A stretch of 64,000 nucleotides of DNA from positions 7,791,595-7,855,594 of the forward strand of contig CM030706.1 of the NCBI GenBank assembly GCA_017979445.1, written 5' to 3'. A model generated the notes under the pieces. That model was not told the origin of the DNA, did not search any database, and was given only the letters and a program-made list of their open reading frames with translations. How positions within the stretch are numbered: the first letter of the stretch is position 1; every line of letters starts with the position of its first letter. This document shows positions 36,047 through 48,752 of the stretch, one piece after another. Made by a program: the position numbers and the translations under genes. The DNA is from Akebia trifoliata. Lineage: Eukaryota > Streptophyta > Magnoliopsida > Ranunculales > Lardizabalaceae.

Positions 36047-39026
36047 TGTGGCGCCCCGCCAAACACTAACACAAATCTCCATGTCAGATCTCGAGGTATT
36101 ATGTAGTACCTCAAAATTTCGGCATGGTTTCCTCTGTTTATGTTAGCATTCCAAGGCGTTCAACCTGCACCTGATAAACGACATACAATCCTGCATACAT
36201 ATACAAAATATAATACTAGAGGAAGCTTATATACGTCTAATAACGTACGAAAGATCAGAGTGCGGAAGAATAATCAGAATACAGGATTATACAAAATTTC
36301 TCACTCTAACAAAATTCCTAACGCTCAAGACAGAATCCATAAAACTACCTGGGGAATTGACACCACTAGGGGGTATAGCCCTAGTACTTACCAGTTGACG
36401 AACTCTGGTTGTCTATCTGACCAACCAGATGATCCTCATTCGTATTCTATACTTGCCTCGCCAAACTCTGAATCTGAAACTAAAAAAATAGAGAAGAAAA
36501 GTGTGAGTAACAATGGTTACCCAGTAGGGAAACAAACAATTTCTGCCAATAACCCCTCCTAGCATGAACGAATAAGCATACTGAATCATTTTAAAATATA
36601 CAAAATTTTACAGAAGAAACTACGATTAACTAGTACATATAGCTAGGGATGAGCAACTAAACATTTTAAAACTGACATTATATCAATCAAGAGTATTCAC
36701 TATACCATTTTCTTTATATACAAATCTAATTGATCAAATGGAAACATTAAACATGCATTTCATTTTATATATCAAAGTAAAGCAACAGATACATAATACA
36801 CAATGGTGGAGTATTGGAATTAGAATGTTGGGATTCACGACTGGATCGCTCCTAGTCGGGACATGATGTTACAATTCTCTCTAGCTTTTAGTTCCTGATT
36901 TTGTGGCCGGTCGCTGCACTTACCACGTTTGGTTGACCATTTATCCGGCTCAGGCTGGCCGTTTGACGTGACCGTAAGCAATTGGTCTCTTTTCGATGTG
37001 TCAGAACGTTCGACTACTATAGATTGTTAGTGATCACTGACTAATCATCTTCGTTTATGCCTATCAGGCGTGCATGTGATTCCCAAATATACAAACCATT
37101 CGTATACGACCACCTTTACATTACAAGTTCACTGGTAAAGATAGAGAGGAATAAACCCGGATTCCAGTTGTGACTCCACTCTCATACGCGTCCCATACCA
37201 CGTATGAGCTTGGTGGTCCCTACCTTACATCCCAGGATAGTACACCACTCCGGATGATATGACGCACTATCCCTTCAGGTATTCACAAACTCTTTAACAG
37301 CTCACAAAATAGTTACATATATATTATTTTCATTTGAAAACAAAAGATAAATTAACAATACAAGGTTGAGAATAGATATCCAGTTTCCTACCATGCAAGT
37401 GTGGCCACCCGGCCTAAAATAAATAACATAACGGAGCGTCTCGCGCTAACAGAAATTTAAATAAACATGCAACCAACAATATTATTCCTGGATATCTGTT
37501 CACCAACCTGCACCCAACACAACAACGTAAAATGCAGATATCACCCCTCGGGTGTGACTCTGACATTTTACCGTTTCATACCCTTTTTCCCTTTTTTCGA
37601 TTTTTACAATTTTCAATCTCTTCAATAAAACATCCATTTTTTGATATTCATCAATTCAATATGAGTTCATTGAATATTAAATCACATTTTCCAACTAAAG
37701 AATTTATTTTTATCAATAATATTAAAAAAGCAAATAAATTTTATATCAAAACAAGGTCCGAGCAGTGCACAAGACCCAATTTATGGAAATAACCCGTTAA
37801 AATACCCTACCCACATATAATTTGTTAAAAATACAATTAAACATATCAAACATGCAGTTTCTGGCGTGAATTTTTGAAATAACAAAATAATTCTATATTT
37901 TAGAAATACATCCAAATTTTCAGATAAAATTCTAAATGCAATTTTCACAATCTACGATTACTAATAGAAATTGAGAGTTCCTTACAATGTCTAGGCAAAA
38001 GGATCGAAGCGTGTGCGCAAAAATTGAGGCGATCGGCACGGGAATCGAGACAAACCGAACTTCGAAACGGCTAATTTTCGAAACCGGCCCGGTGGTTTTG
38101 AAGATCTCGATGTGCTCGTCTCTTCTCCCTTCTACGATGAAAGACGGTTTGACCCCGAAATTGATGAAAATCGAGGTTGAAGTTACGAAATTTCCGTATA
38201 AAAATACGGCTGATTTTTGACGATATCGGGTGAAATAGAAAGTGAAACGAAGAAAGGTTGGGTGGGTTTTGTAGATGTCGAAGCTACGGACATTTCTCCC
38301 TTCTCGTCAGTCGTCGACGGCGAGCCGTTTGCGAAGGATCTGAGGTAGAACATCGGTGGAAAAAAAATAATTTTTTTTTCTCACGGCTGTATCGACGAGT
38401 TGAGGAAGATGACATATAAAAAAATTTAAATATTATTTATATTAAATTTGGGACGAATTCGACATTTTATTAATTGTTTTGATCGACGATAACTTGATCA
38501 TCCGGACTCCAAAACTGACGAATGAATACTCTATTTCGCCTAATTTTTCATTCCAGATCTAATGGTGTAGTGAATTTCTACAAATTTTATCTCTAACAAA
38601 AATTTACATTTTTGACCTGAGGTGACCTCTAAACTTGATGTCGTTTTCGTTTTTGGCGATAATTCGACTTCCTGATCTCCAAAAATGACAAATAAATAGT
38701 CTATGTTGAATAATTTTTTGTTATGAACCCAATGGTATGATCGAATTTTAAAAATTATTCCTCTAACAAAAAGTCACTGTTTTAGCCTGATCCGACCCGA
38801 TAATCGAGGATTTTGCAACTTTTATATTCGGACTCGCATTTAAGCATGCTTACAGGCTAAAGTATATTTTTCGATCATTTTGAATCCAATGGTGAGGTCA
38901 AATTCCATTAAAAATGATCAGAACAAGGTCCTACATTTTTACCTTAAGTCCCACTTTCAAGATTTTCTTAAAATTCCACTATTTATTTTTTCCTCGAGAT
39001 ACGAATTAAAAATTCGGGGTTTTACA
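36047..39026 (-). mobile_element. solo LTR, about 2.98 kb, with 5 bp TSD
   Basis: Read on the minus strand it begins TGTAAAACCCCGAATTTT and ends GGCGGGGCGCCACA, i.e. TG...CA. TGTAAAACCCC-type starts are common in plant Ty3/gypsy LTRs. It is flanked by the perfect direct repeat ATTAT (36042-36046 and 39027-39031), the 5 bp signature of LTR-retrotransposon integration. No primer-binding site, gag or pol is beside it, so it is best read as a solo LTR left by recombination. The 140 codon open frame at 36140-36562 lies within it and has no recognised domain. Confidence 0.8.
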
Positions 39027-39667
39027 ATTATTAATTTAAAATATGAGTTTACTATTGAGTAACTTCCCTATTACTCACCCTACTAACAAACATTCCAGAT
39101 GTCCCAACTATCGAGATGTCTATTTTTTATAGGAAACATTATATAGAAGGATCGTAAGATCCAGATGATACATACTATTTCTGTTACATGTGAGCTGAGA
39201 TTGGAGTTTAGTGACATTATTTTTATATATTTTTAGACTTTTTTGTATATATTAGCATCATATGTGTTGTGTATTCTTGTATATATATGTCTAGAGAGTG
39301 AGAGTTAGTGTTTACGACGTAGATAACTGTCGATCGATGTGGGATGTATATTTGATGTATGTACACTTTTGGGTGTAATTATAATTATATTTTTTGGCAT
39401 GATATACACTCGATATGATATGGTGGTTGGAATGGAGTTGGATATTTGGATTTTGATTTTACAGGTATTTTTCTACAGATAAATGTTTTTTTTTATAAAT
39501 CCAATTTTTAAAAAAAATTTTATTGAAATTCTTTAAAAGAAATTCACATCGTATTTAAGATTCGAAGATCTTGATTTTTTTATTTTTTTCACTCTACCTT
39601 TGAGATTTGGGAAAAATGTCCTAAATCGGGGCGTGAAAATACACCAAGGCAAATTGGAGGAATAGCT

Positions 39668-42600
39668 AGGAGCAGAATCAAGATTTAGTCTTTTTGGGGG
39701 CAACTATGAACTCATTAATAATATTAAATTTATATTTTAAAATGTAAAAAAAAAAACTTTTACTACATGTCTTTTCAATAATTTGATACTTACAAAAAAT
39801 ATAAACTCATAACATTTATACAAAATTTTCACATCGTTTCCCAAAAAACTCAATCCCTAATTCGTATATATAAATATTCACAATTATTCCTGTCAACTTT
39901 TCATATTATGAAAGTGTTGAATGATCGTTTCATTATCAATGGTTTCAAAAATATTTTTCTTGATATATGCCATCGATACATGACATAACAATATCATGCC
40001 TTTCACAAAAAGAAGAAATTTCGTTAAGTAAAGATTTTCTTCCAATATTCATCGTCATTTGTAATTGTTGCTTAGATACTTTAACTAAAGTCAAAGCTTT
40101 TACAATAACTTAGTTATTTTTTCTACAGTGTTTGTGACAATTCATTTGAAATCCCCAAAATATTTTTCATAAAGTGCATGATGAATACAAAGTCAAAATA
40201 TTGAATAAAATATAATAAGACACTTACTTCACATCTTTGTTCATAATTTGTGTTATCCTCTTTAACAACCATAAGCACGTCAACAACAGAAGAAAACATA
40301 GAAATCAATCTCATCAAGATATTGTGATGCGAGCCCCAATGTGTATTACCAACTCATTGGAGGGTAATTTTATTGATTCAAACCACGTCCACTTATAATT
40401 TCACCATTGTCTAGTGCTTAAATAATATTACTAACGCATTTTTCTCTTATAATATCTCAACATTTGCATGAAACTTCCACAACATTAAACAAATTAACAA
40501 GAATATTGAAAAGATTAACGATTTAATTGTATTTTTTGCAATAGTTATAAGTGTTACCCGAAGTTGATGAGCAAAATAGTGAAAGACTTTTGAGATCATT
40601 AACTTCTTCTCTCATATTACTAGACCCATCATAATCTTGTTCACTTAATCTTAATATACTTAATCCATATCTGGAGAACAATGTTTTAATTGCTATTTTC
40701 GATGATAAAATCATTGTGTTACTAACATGGACAATACTGAGAAATCGCTCAATAACATATCCATTTTTATTCACATAACAAATTAAAACTGTAATTTCTT
40801 TTTGTATTGATACGTCAAGGAATTCGTCAACCAAAATAAAAAAAATAGTTCATCCTTAAGATCATTAATTATCGTATTTTTATATATCACAAGATATGAC
40901 CTTGAGATTCTTGGGAGTATCCTTTAGTACAATATTATTGACAATTTCATTATGATTGAAACAAACTTGTAGAAGCTCAAGAAAGTTTTTACGATTTATT
41001 GAATCTTTATATTCACATTGTGATCCTGAAAGACTAACCCTTGACGTAAAAGTAATCAGATACAATTAATTGTTGTAGTCAAACGAATCCGATACTTGTT
41101 TCTAGCTTGATTAGATTGTCGAGAATAAACAACTTTAATGTGGTACTTTTGATTCATTGAATCTTGACATTTCCTCCAAGCTTTGGTATGGGTGTTATTT
41201 GGGCCTCCAACATAAGTTTGAAATCTTTTTTTTTTTTTTCCAAATTTGTGAATTCCATAATAATGAAAGAATCACCACCGACTTGCTTATCAAAATCAAC
41301 TCTTATTAGATAGTAATATAAGCAAAACTTGACATCTTTCACAATACTATACCCTAATCAATTTTCAAAATCATCAAACCAAGTTGAAATGAAATGATGT
41401 CATACCTTTCCAAATTTCCTTTGTGAAAAATCATGTTCACGAGGTTAACATAGGCCTTTTTGTAAGTACTATTTTGAATTTCATCTCTATTATTAAAATG
41501 ATAATCTAAAATTTTAACTTGTAACCTAGGATCCGAAGGAAGATTTTTTAATTTAATTTCAATATGACTATGTTTTGAACATCGTCGTATGTCATCATTA
41601 CTAATATCATTCTTTTCTTGAATAATGAATGATTGTTCCTTATAAGAAATTTATCCATATATACTTAAAAAATTTATTTATTTAGTTAGATATCAAGATT
41701 TTTAACATATATATATATATATATATATATATTAAAGATACCTATTATTCTATCCTAGAAATTTATGTGATTCCAACATTGAAAAAGAGTTTTACATGTA
41801 AATGAAAGATAACATGAATTAATCTAGTCTCAATCATAATCAATAATTCAATAAACAATAAAAATTAAAGTTCATAACATCATAAAATAAATATCAATGG
41901 TCAATCACTAAATTAACATGGGGTTATGTCTCCCTGTATATTCATAAAAGGAATATCAATCTTTCATTACAAAATTAACAATTGGATTTCGTTCCCTATA
42001 CATATATAAAAGGAATATTCTCATTCAATCACAAAATTAATAATGAAGCTCCGCTCCATATAAAAATAATAGAATAAAAAAGAAATAATTTCATGAGTTT
42101 AAAGTGAGTACCTTTCAAGTTTGAAGTTAATTTCGATCTTTAAATGACAGAATTGGAAGGGTTTTGATCATTGAATAATCAAGGCTTAGGCTTGGTAATA
42201 AATTGAAAGATTCCTGCAAAATTATGATAGATTTATTAAAAAAAATGTAATGAAGGGGCGTGAAATAAAATTTCAAAGGAGGTATTTAAAATTTTGACAA
42301 AAATATAAGGGTTTAAAATAAATAGAAGATGTCACGTGTCTTGTAACGAAGAGGTTCCTTCGAAATTTGAAGTGGGCTAGTCGCTTCAAAGTTGAACTCC
42401 TAGTTTTTGGTGGTTTTTATTTTTATTTTTTGAGAAGCAAAGATTTATTAATAATAATGAGTTCGAAGAGATGACCAAACAAGCTCAAGCCAATACAAAG
42501 AAACCTACATTGTGGCAATACAATAAACTTCATCCCAATTACCAACAAAATCAGTAGCATTGACTATTTCAAGAAATTGAATTCAAACAACTTTTCATCA

Positions 42601-43419
42601 TATATTTTGCAGATAAGATGCCAAACAAAAGCTGCACCCGATTGGCAATCCCAAGATCAACTTCTTGTCTCCTTAAGAGCACATGATCTTCAAATGGGGT
42701 TGGTGTTAAATACTTAGATTGTTAGGTGCTAAGGACTTGGGCGATATCAACTTAAACCTAAAAAGGTATAAAAATTCAATAAATAAATAAACAAAATTTT
42801 AATAAAGGGTAGTCGACTGGTCATTATTTTATGAGAGATGCATGACCATCAATTGAGGGTTGTGTTTGAGGGAATCTTAAAAAAAAGAAAAAGGGATTTA
42901 GTGATTAGTGGCTGGGTGGTAAGGTTTAGTGGTTGTGTGGGTCTTTATTCTTGTTAAAATGCCCCCTACCACCATCTTCTCCTCAAAAGGTTCTATCTCC
43001 TTCCATACACACTTGGCCTCTTATAATTGAATACATCTTTATATTTGATTATCAACAGATTTTCATAAAGATATAATTAAACTAATTGAAATCTAAAACC
43101 CTAGGAAAGGAGAGAGACAAAAAGAAAAAAAACTAGATTTTGACGAATGTTGAGTGGTGCCATGGTAGCTGGTGTAATGGAGTCGTCTAGATATTATAAA
43201 GAGGGGGTTGGAGAAAATAATGAGAGGAGAGGAGAATGGGATTGACTTTCTAATTTAAAATAAAAAATCAATAATTTTTATTACCTACTTTTATTGTTTC
43301 AAAATTTTTGTGGGGGAAAACTAATAGAATTATTTTAATTTTTAAAAAAATTCTTAGTACCTCATAGGTATGAAAAAGTCTTGTGAGGGCAATTGCCCCC
43401 ATTGTAAATCTACCCTTGG
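39668..43419 (-). mobile_element. decayed hAT element, about 3.75 kb
   Basis: Left end AGGAGCAGAATCAAGATTTA with GGGGGCAACTA, and right end (reverse complement) CCAAGGGTAGATTTACAATG with GGGGGCAATTG, resemble termini of large plant hAT elements. Flanking gaatagct (39660-39667) and gagtagtt (43420-43427) match at 6 of 8. It carries a broken transposase (39950-41640). Within 42430-42720 is a probable inserted LINE 3' fragment (TTTATTAATAATAATGAG start). A (TA)n run lies at about 41709-41732. Confidence 0.6.
39950..41640 (-). pseudogene. hAT transposase (TTF-zinc-finger/ZMYM1-like, DUF4371 type)
   Basis: Minus-strand frames in order give the N-terminal region KNLPSDPRLQVKILDYHFNN (about 41560-41500) and a conserved block with NFLELLQVCFNHNEIVNNIV (about 41000-40930). 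Next comes the DUF4371/RNase H-like block with VDEFLDVSIQKEITVLICYV, RFLSIVHV, LSRYGL and YDGSSNMREEVN (about 40834-40590), and then a late block SMFSSVVDVLMV ... YFDFVFIMHFMKNILG (about 40310-40150). This is the order in plant hAT transposases with a TTF-type zinc finger. At least three stops or frameshifts separate the blocks, and the zinc finger and dimerisation regions are weak or absent, so it is inactive. Confidence 0.8.
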
Positions 43420-44899
43420 GAGTAGTTGCTTTTTTTTTTTTCAATAAAAAGAAAGAAGCAAAAAAAAAAAGAAATTAAAAGGAGGAGTAAAAAAAAAAAA
43501 AAAATAAGTTAACTCTTGGCCCGCATGAGTATAAACTGTAAATGACGAAAAATACAAAAAAAAAAAAATGAAAATTACAAAAATCAGAATTTTCAGTTTT
43601 GGGCTCAACTCACGTTTCGAAGACTAAGAGAAAGTTGAGAAGATCATATCATTAAGAGTTTTAACAAAAATGGTAGTTTTAGGAAATCAATAAGGACACC
43701 CCTTGAGTTCATACCTAGTACATTTATTTTTTAGCCTTTTATCCTTTCTTGCTTTGACTTAACCATAGCCTATGTTACAACCCAAATAAGAGTCCTCTCC
43801 AATCAGGTAAAGGGTCAAAGGTAAGATCTGAAAGTTAGTTGATTGGTGATGACAGTATTCAAATGATGGTTGACAACAACAAAAAGAAGTAGGTAGGAGC
43901 AATAATGAGACATTGATCGTGCGTTTCACCTTCGACTCAAGTCATAACAATCGTTGGAAAACATGAGAGAGAGAGACTAGATTGGATAGTTGAAAACAGA
44001 CACAACTACTTGAAGAGAAAAGGAAGATTGAATCATCGAAAGAATAGTTGCAAAGTAGAGTGTCTGATTTATTAGCTCAACTTGAATCACCAAACCACTA
44101 GAATCGTTGGGATTTCAGATAAGTTTGAGTCATTGTTTCCATTTTATTTGTAATTTAAAAAGTTTGGAAGGGTACATTGAAAGCTTGAAAGGACACTGTG
44201 AGTAAAAATGTCAAATGTGGCAAGATTAAATACTATCGACATGATTAAAACCTCAAAAAGGACATTGATGTCAAAGAAAGGTATAAAATCAAACTTGGTG
44301 AAAACCTTAACATGCATAGGAGCAATATTGGTAGAATAAGAAAGAAATAAAAAATAATAAGAGAAAAATAGAAAAACGATCTAGGGTTTCTCAATACCAT
44401 TCACTAGTCAACTTAAACACACTTTCATCTTGAATCTAACCATTTTTTCAGATTCCCCAAATAGTTTGAATCCTAAACTTTTGAGTTTGGGGATAAGTCT
44501 AAAGGGTCCATGATAAGTCGAGAATGGATTCGTGCCATTTGTTTGACCCTTCACCTCGATGATTGCAAGGTGTTCAGGCCAGACTTACTCACATTCTAAA
44601 CCTTCTCTAACTCAAACAATTTTGCAAAAAACAAAATAATTTACTCGCTTTTTAGCTTCACATTCCAAAAATTCAAAAACATCTTAAAACATAAAAAACT
44701 ATATTTTCGGTCAATAAGAAAAAAAATCTAGAATTTGTATTAAAATACTGATTTTCAAAATAAAAAGGTAGATAAATTTGAGACCAATAATCCTAAAAAA
44801 ATTATTTTCTCATTCATTGCATAATTTTACATCTTAGTTCAAATGTGTAAAAACAGGAAAATAAAAGTGTAAGAATACAATGAAATGTGTCTAGTGACA
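43420..44899. other. no gene seen
   Basis: Poly-A/poly-T runs lie at about 43430-43570. The rest is AT-rich sequence without recognisable coding, RNA or element termini; it may be upstream debris of the transposon gene that follows. Confidence 0.4.
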
Positions 44900-44939
44900 T
44901 AGAATGTAAAAGATATCTAAACGAGCCTACAGATCAAGA

Positions 44940-47583
44940 ATTAAATCTACTATGTCCACAATTACTCTATCAACATCGGTAGGGTCTTTACTAACAAGGT
45001 AAGAAGTCACGTTGTCCACTCTGGCACTCAAACTTAACTGCCTATGGAGATCATCAATATCTGACTGATATCTCTAAACACACTACGTCTCTGAACATCA
45101 CTCTGATTCAAAGCAGTAGTCAAGTGATCAATGTCTTCCTGCAACCTCTTGTTCAGACTTGAGCCAGATGCTTCTAACTTAAAGGTGGTCTATCTGAATC
45201 TCCTCGGTACGATCATGTTAATCATGGATATGCGAAGTGCGAGACTCGGGTAGAGGATTAAAATGAGGCAAAACACGACCGCTTATCAACTCAAGGATCC
45301 AAAATTGATAGCACACAAAATCGTGAAATGCATCAAGAGGGCTAGCAATAACCTAAGTCTGTTACCACATTTTGGCAAGACGGTCTCTCAAATGGGTGTT
45401 AGAATAGCTGAAATCCCTGATCAAACTATTATACTCCTTAGGTAAGTGTGTACCCTGAATATGACCATACTGACGAAGCACTCGAAAGAGGAAGTATTGG
45501 GTAAAGCCGTGCAAACTGATCAATATTAGAAAACAACACCCGTGACAAGACATAGTAGGTTGTGTTGAGTGTTGAAATGAACCTACCCATCAGATCAAAC
45601 TCTTCTCGAAAGATTGAAGAATTCCTACTAATGAACTCTGGATACTCTCTATAAAGCATCATCGTCACCTAATCAAAATTGAGATAAAACAGACTATCAA
45701 TGGCAGGATAAGAAAAGAGATGATCAAATAACCAAAGCTACCTTTGAATTGGGAGTTAATAAAAATCATATATTTTCCAAAAGCATAATATTCATAAATT
45801 TTAAAAATCACAAAACTATTAAATTTTTCCAAAAAAAATCCAATTAATCCAAAAAATATATATTTACTAATGCCATTAATAAAATAAGAGAGGGTTCATG
45901 ACCCTTACCTACAAAAATGGGAATACCCCAAAAAAGTATACTTCTTCTTAGTGGCGCAAGCCGTCAAAGCTTGGTTAGGATCATGGGAGCCAATCGATCA
46001 CTATCCCAAACTTGCAATATTACATCAATCAAAGCCAGGTCCACGTTGTCATCCTTGTGTCGGAATAGAATTTGATTTACCAATACTAAGGTTAGAGTGT
46101 TAAACTATAGGTTGGGTAGGAATAGGCCTATCAATGGATAGTCGAAAATTCGAATCCGATTTGAATTCGTATTCAAAATTTTGGATAATATCCTAAAATT
46201 TCGGATATCGAATTCAGATTTGAATATATTATAAATATTCGAATAGATTTCAGATACGAATTCGGATGTTGATACATCCGAATCGTTAATATCTGATCCA
46301 ATATTAATGCATGTTTTGTTTTGAATTTATATTATATATAAATAAAAGTAGAAGACAACTTTTTTATATTATATATTATATATAAATAAAAGTCATCATT
46401 ATAAAAAGATTTTTTATATTATATAAATAAAGGTGTTAGTTAGCTTTTTCTATTATATATTATATATAAATAAAAGTCATCACGACTTGTGGGTAGGCCC
46501 CTCTCTCTCTCTCTCTCTTTCTCTTTCTCCAGTTCCAGTAAAGAGAAATCTTTGAGGACATGGCAGCTCGAAGCTTACGGTCAGACAAGAACTTCGACCA
46601 AAATGAATGATTGGTGATCACAAAACATCCGGAGATAAGATGCTTGAGTTAGGCATCCAAATCAAAGATAAGATCTCACCATAGCTCCTTCGCCATGATA
46701 GACTTCGAAAACTCATTATTGCTAGTCTTCCCCGTTATAGAAACCCTCATCCATTTTCTCATATGTGTTGAGATCTTAGGTTTCAAGTGATTCCTCTCTC
46801 TCTCTCTCTCTTCCTTCAAACTATAACAAAAAACCTTTGATATTTTTAGGTTGAAGATGACTGGGTTGGAGAGGAGAAATTTTAGGGCTTTTGGCTATGG
46901 GTTGAAGATGAGGTCATTTCGATCATAGATTAACTTTGAATCGGATAATATAGGATATCCGACAAGTTAGTTGAATTTGGATTCGAATGTCAATGTATTA
47001 CATCCGATTAGATTCGAATTCAAATTCGAATATCAATATTTTTTTTTATTCGAATCTGGATATAGACATATCCGATCGGATATCTATCTGTTGACAGCCC
47101 TAGGTAGGAACTCGAGAACACCTTGTTAAAGATGACAGGCTTTGAAAGCCGAATCAAAGAAAAGTCGTCAGGTAGAGGTTTGAGTTCTGATCAAGGAGTA
47201 TTTAGAAATTTTGTAATCTTATTTTTTTAACTCTCAAGAATGGGTGGAATCACTACCTTTGAAGAACTTCACAAACCAAGTGTCTGCTCGACCTCTTCGA
47301 TATTTGGTGTTAATTCTTGCTCCCCAAATCGAAACACGTTAGCTTCGAGCACCCAACACCTGATTAAGGCTTCAACCAATTCCCACTTTACTTTAACCTT
47401 GAATAGAGAAATAACAAACCCAAGTTTATTTTCATTGATCCATTGAACCTTGTCGCTTATCGACATAGAATTTAGCCATTGGATTGTGAGTGGATCGCTC
47501 AAGGGCTCCCTATTTAGGTTAGGAAGTTGAACCCAACCAAATCTAGTTCTTTCGCCGACACATGGTAATTTGGTAGATTCCAT
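44940..47583 (-). pseudogene. transposon gene of DUF7745/plant-mobile-domain type, broken
   Basis: The open minus-strand block 47583-47269 encodes a conserved-looking N-terminal region. KLGFVISLFKVKVKWELVEA is followed by RCWVLEANVFRFGEQELTPN and EEVEQTLGL. This matches the pattern (...LLxVxVxxxLVEAxxxFWxPxxxxFxFGxxELTPTxEExxxLLG) of plant transposon-linked DUF7745/plant-mobile-domain proteins. Further open blocks follow at 45668-45438 (MLYREYPEFI...FREEFDLM) and 45553-45362. Toward 44940 lies a coiled-coil-like tail (DIDDLHRQLSLSARVDNVTS). Stops separate the blocks, and a 980 bp hAT MITE interrupts the middle. The role in the parent element is not known to me. Confidence 0.55.
46123..47102. 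mobile_element. 980 bp hAT MITE with perfect 8 bp TSD
   Basis: Left end TAGGCCTATCAATGGATA and reverse complement of the right end TAGGGCTGTCAACAGATA are inverted. It is flanked by perfect ggtaggaa (46115-46122 and 47103-47110). The interior repeats ATTCGAATCCGA-type motifs, three ATATTATATATAAATAAAAG blocks, and two CT microsatellites (about 46500 and 46795). Same family as 3363-3786. Confidence 0.85.
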
Positions 47584-47599
47584 GAACTTTTAGGGTTGA

Positions 47600-48354
47600 T
47601 TCTGAGCAAAAATCCAAGAGGAAAAGTTTTTTCGTGGTACTAAGGGATAAAATCGTGATTTTAAAATCCTAAATCAGTGCTGGACCATGAGAAAATCATG
47701 GTCCAAGGCCTAAGGGATTTTTACCCCAATCCATTGGTCAACTATGACCCAAGGTAAAAATACCTTGATTTTGGCCTACTCTTGAACTCATTGCAGGTTA
47801 GTCAGACTTTCATACCATCATTACCTAATAAATTGATGCCATGCATCTATTTTGTTAATTTTGATCCGTAGAAGAACTTACTTAATCATTAAAAAAATTC
47901 ACACAAAAATGCAGGAAACTAAGGGAGTTTGCAAATAAAATACAAGGGTCAAGTCGCAAAGGCCAAAATATTGATAATACATCAAGTGGATTGATCACCA
48001 CCATCCTCATAATTAGGCTCAACCATGCCCTCATAACCACCACATGCATGCAATCGATCTCTCCTCATTGTCAAACTCTCTCTCCTCGCTAACAGACTCA
48101 AAATAAGGCTCAGGTGCTGGCTCAGTCACCTCAAGGATAGGGGAAATCTAAGATATGAGGGATGTGCTATTCTCCATAGTGCTGAAACCACTCATCGTAG
48201 TTCCCGGGGAGGAGTAAACTATCACCATGAATGCTCTCTGAAGTTGATAACAGATCCCAGTCCCAGTCCATAGCTGTGAGCCATCATAACCTTGAAGGAG
48301 GATGACGAGGGATGTGCGCTTCTCCATATATAGTGCTGAAAAGCAAGATGTTTC
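47600..48354. other. unassigned, transposon-like
   Basis: Around 48000-48330 a minus-strand stretch gives short protein-like pieces (GDSLLLPGNYDEWFQHYGE) broken by stops. GGGATGTGC.TTCTCCATA.AGTGCTGAAA occurs twice (48157 and 48310). It may be the decayed end of the preceding or another element. No intact gene. Confidence 0.35.
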
Positions 48355-48628
48355 CTAGTATTAGCACCCAACTTTTACTTATCACACCCTAATTTCTTAA
48401 ATTATTCACTACATTTCATTTAAAGATTAAAACACAATGTTTAAACATTAAAAAAGTTTGGCTAAAATTATAATTTCAACATTACAAAACAATATAGCTC
48501 TAGTTCAAACAATATCAGTAGTTGTTTACAATTGTAATTAGGCTTATATAAAATCTGAAACCCAAAAATAGAAATCTAGAATAAAAAGAAAAAAAAAAAG
48601 AGAGCTTTTATTAGGGCCCCCATAAAGG
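48355..48628. mobile_element. MITE of the 6640 family
   Basis: It starts TTAGCACCCAACTTTTACTT and ends AGAGAGCTTTTATTAGGGCC. The inner segment CAATATCAGTAGTTGTTTAC with ATTATAATTTCAACATTAC is shared with 52731-52905 and, inverted, with 6830-6900. No coding sequence. Confidence 0.65.
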
Positions 48629-48740
48629 GGATTTAACTCAACCGTTGGTAGGTTGGAGTCTTTATGTTTCAGTACCTGTCTTCAGGGATCGAGAGACACT
48701 TTTTAACTACCTTGAAAGATAATATTTCAAAATGAACTTG

Positions 48741-48752
48741 GCTTTGATACCA
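48741..48752 (-). promoter_or_regulatory. caulimovirid tRNA-Met primer-binding site
   Basis: TGGTATCAAAGC on the minus strand differs by one base from the complement of plant initiator-Met tRNA (TGGTATCAGAGC), the reverse-transcription primer site of caulimovirids. Its place downstream of the polymerase remnant fits the circular viral map. An unrelated LTR element could also supply it. Confidence 0.5.

Noticed and set aside
36140..36562. 140 codon plus-strand open frame
   Set aside because: It sits inside the 2.98 kb solo LTR and is not open in the sister copy; no domain recognised.
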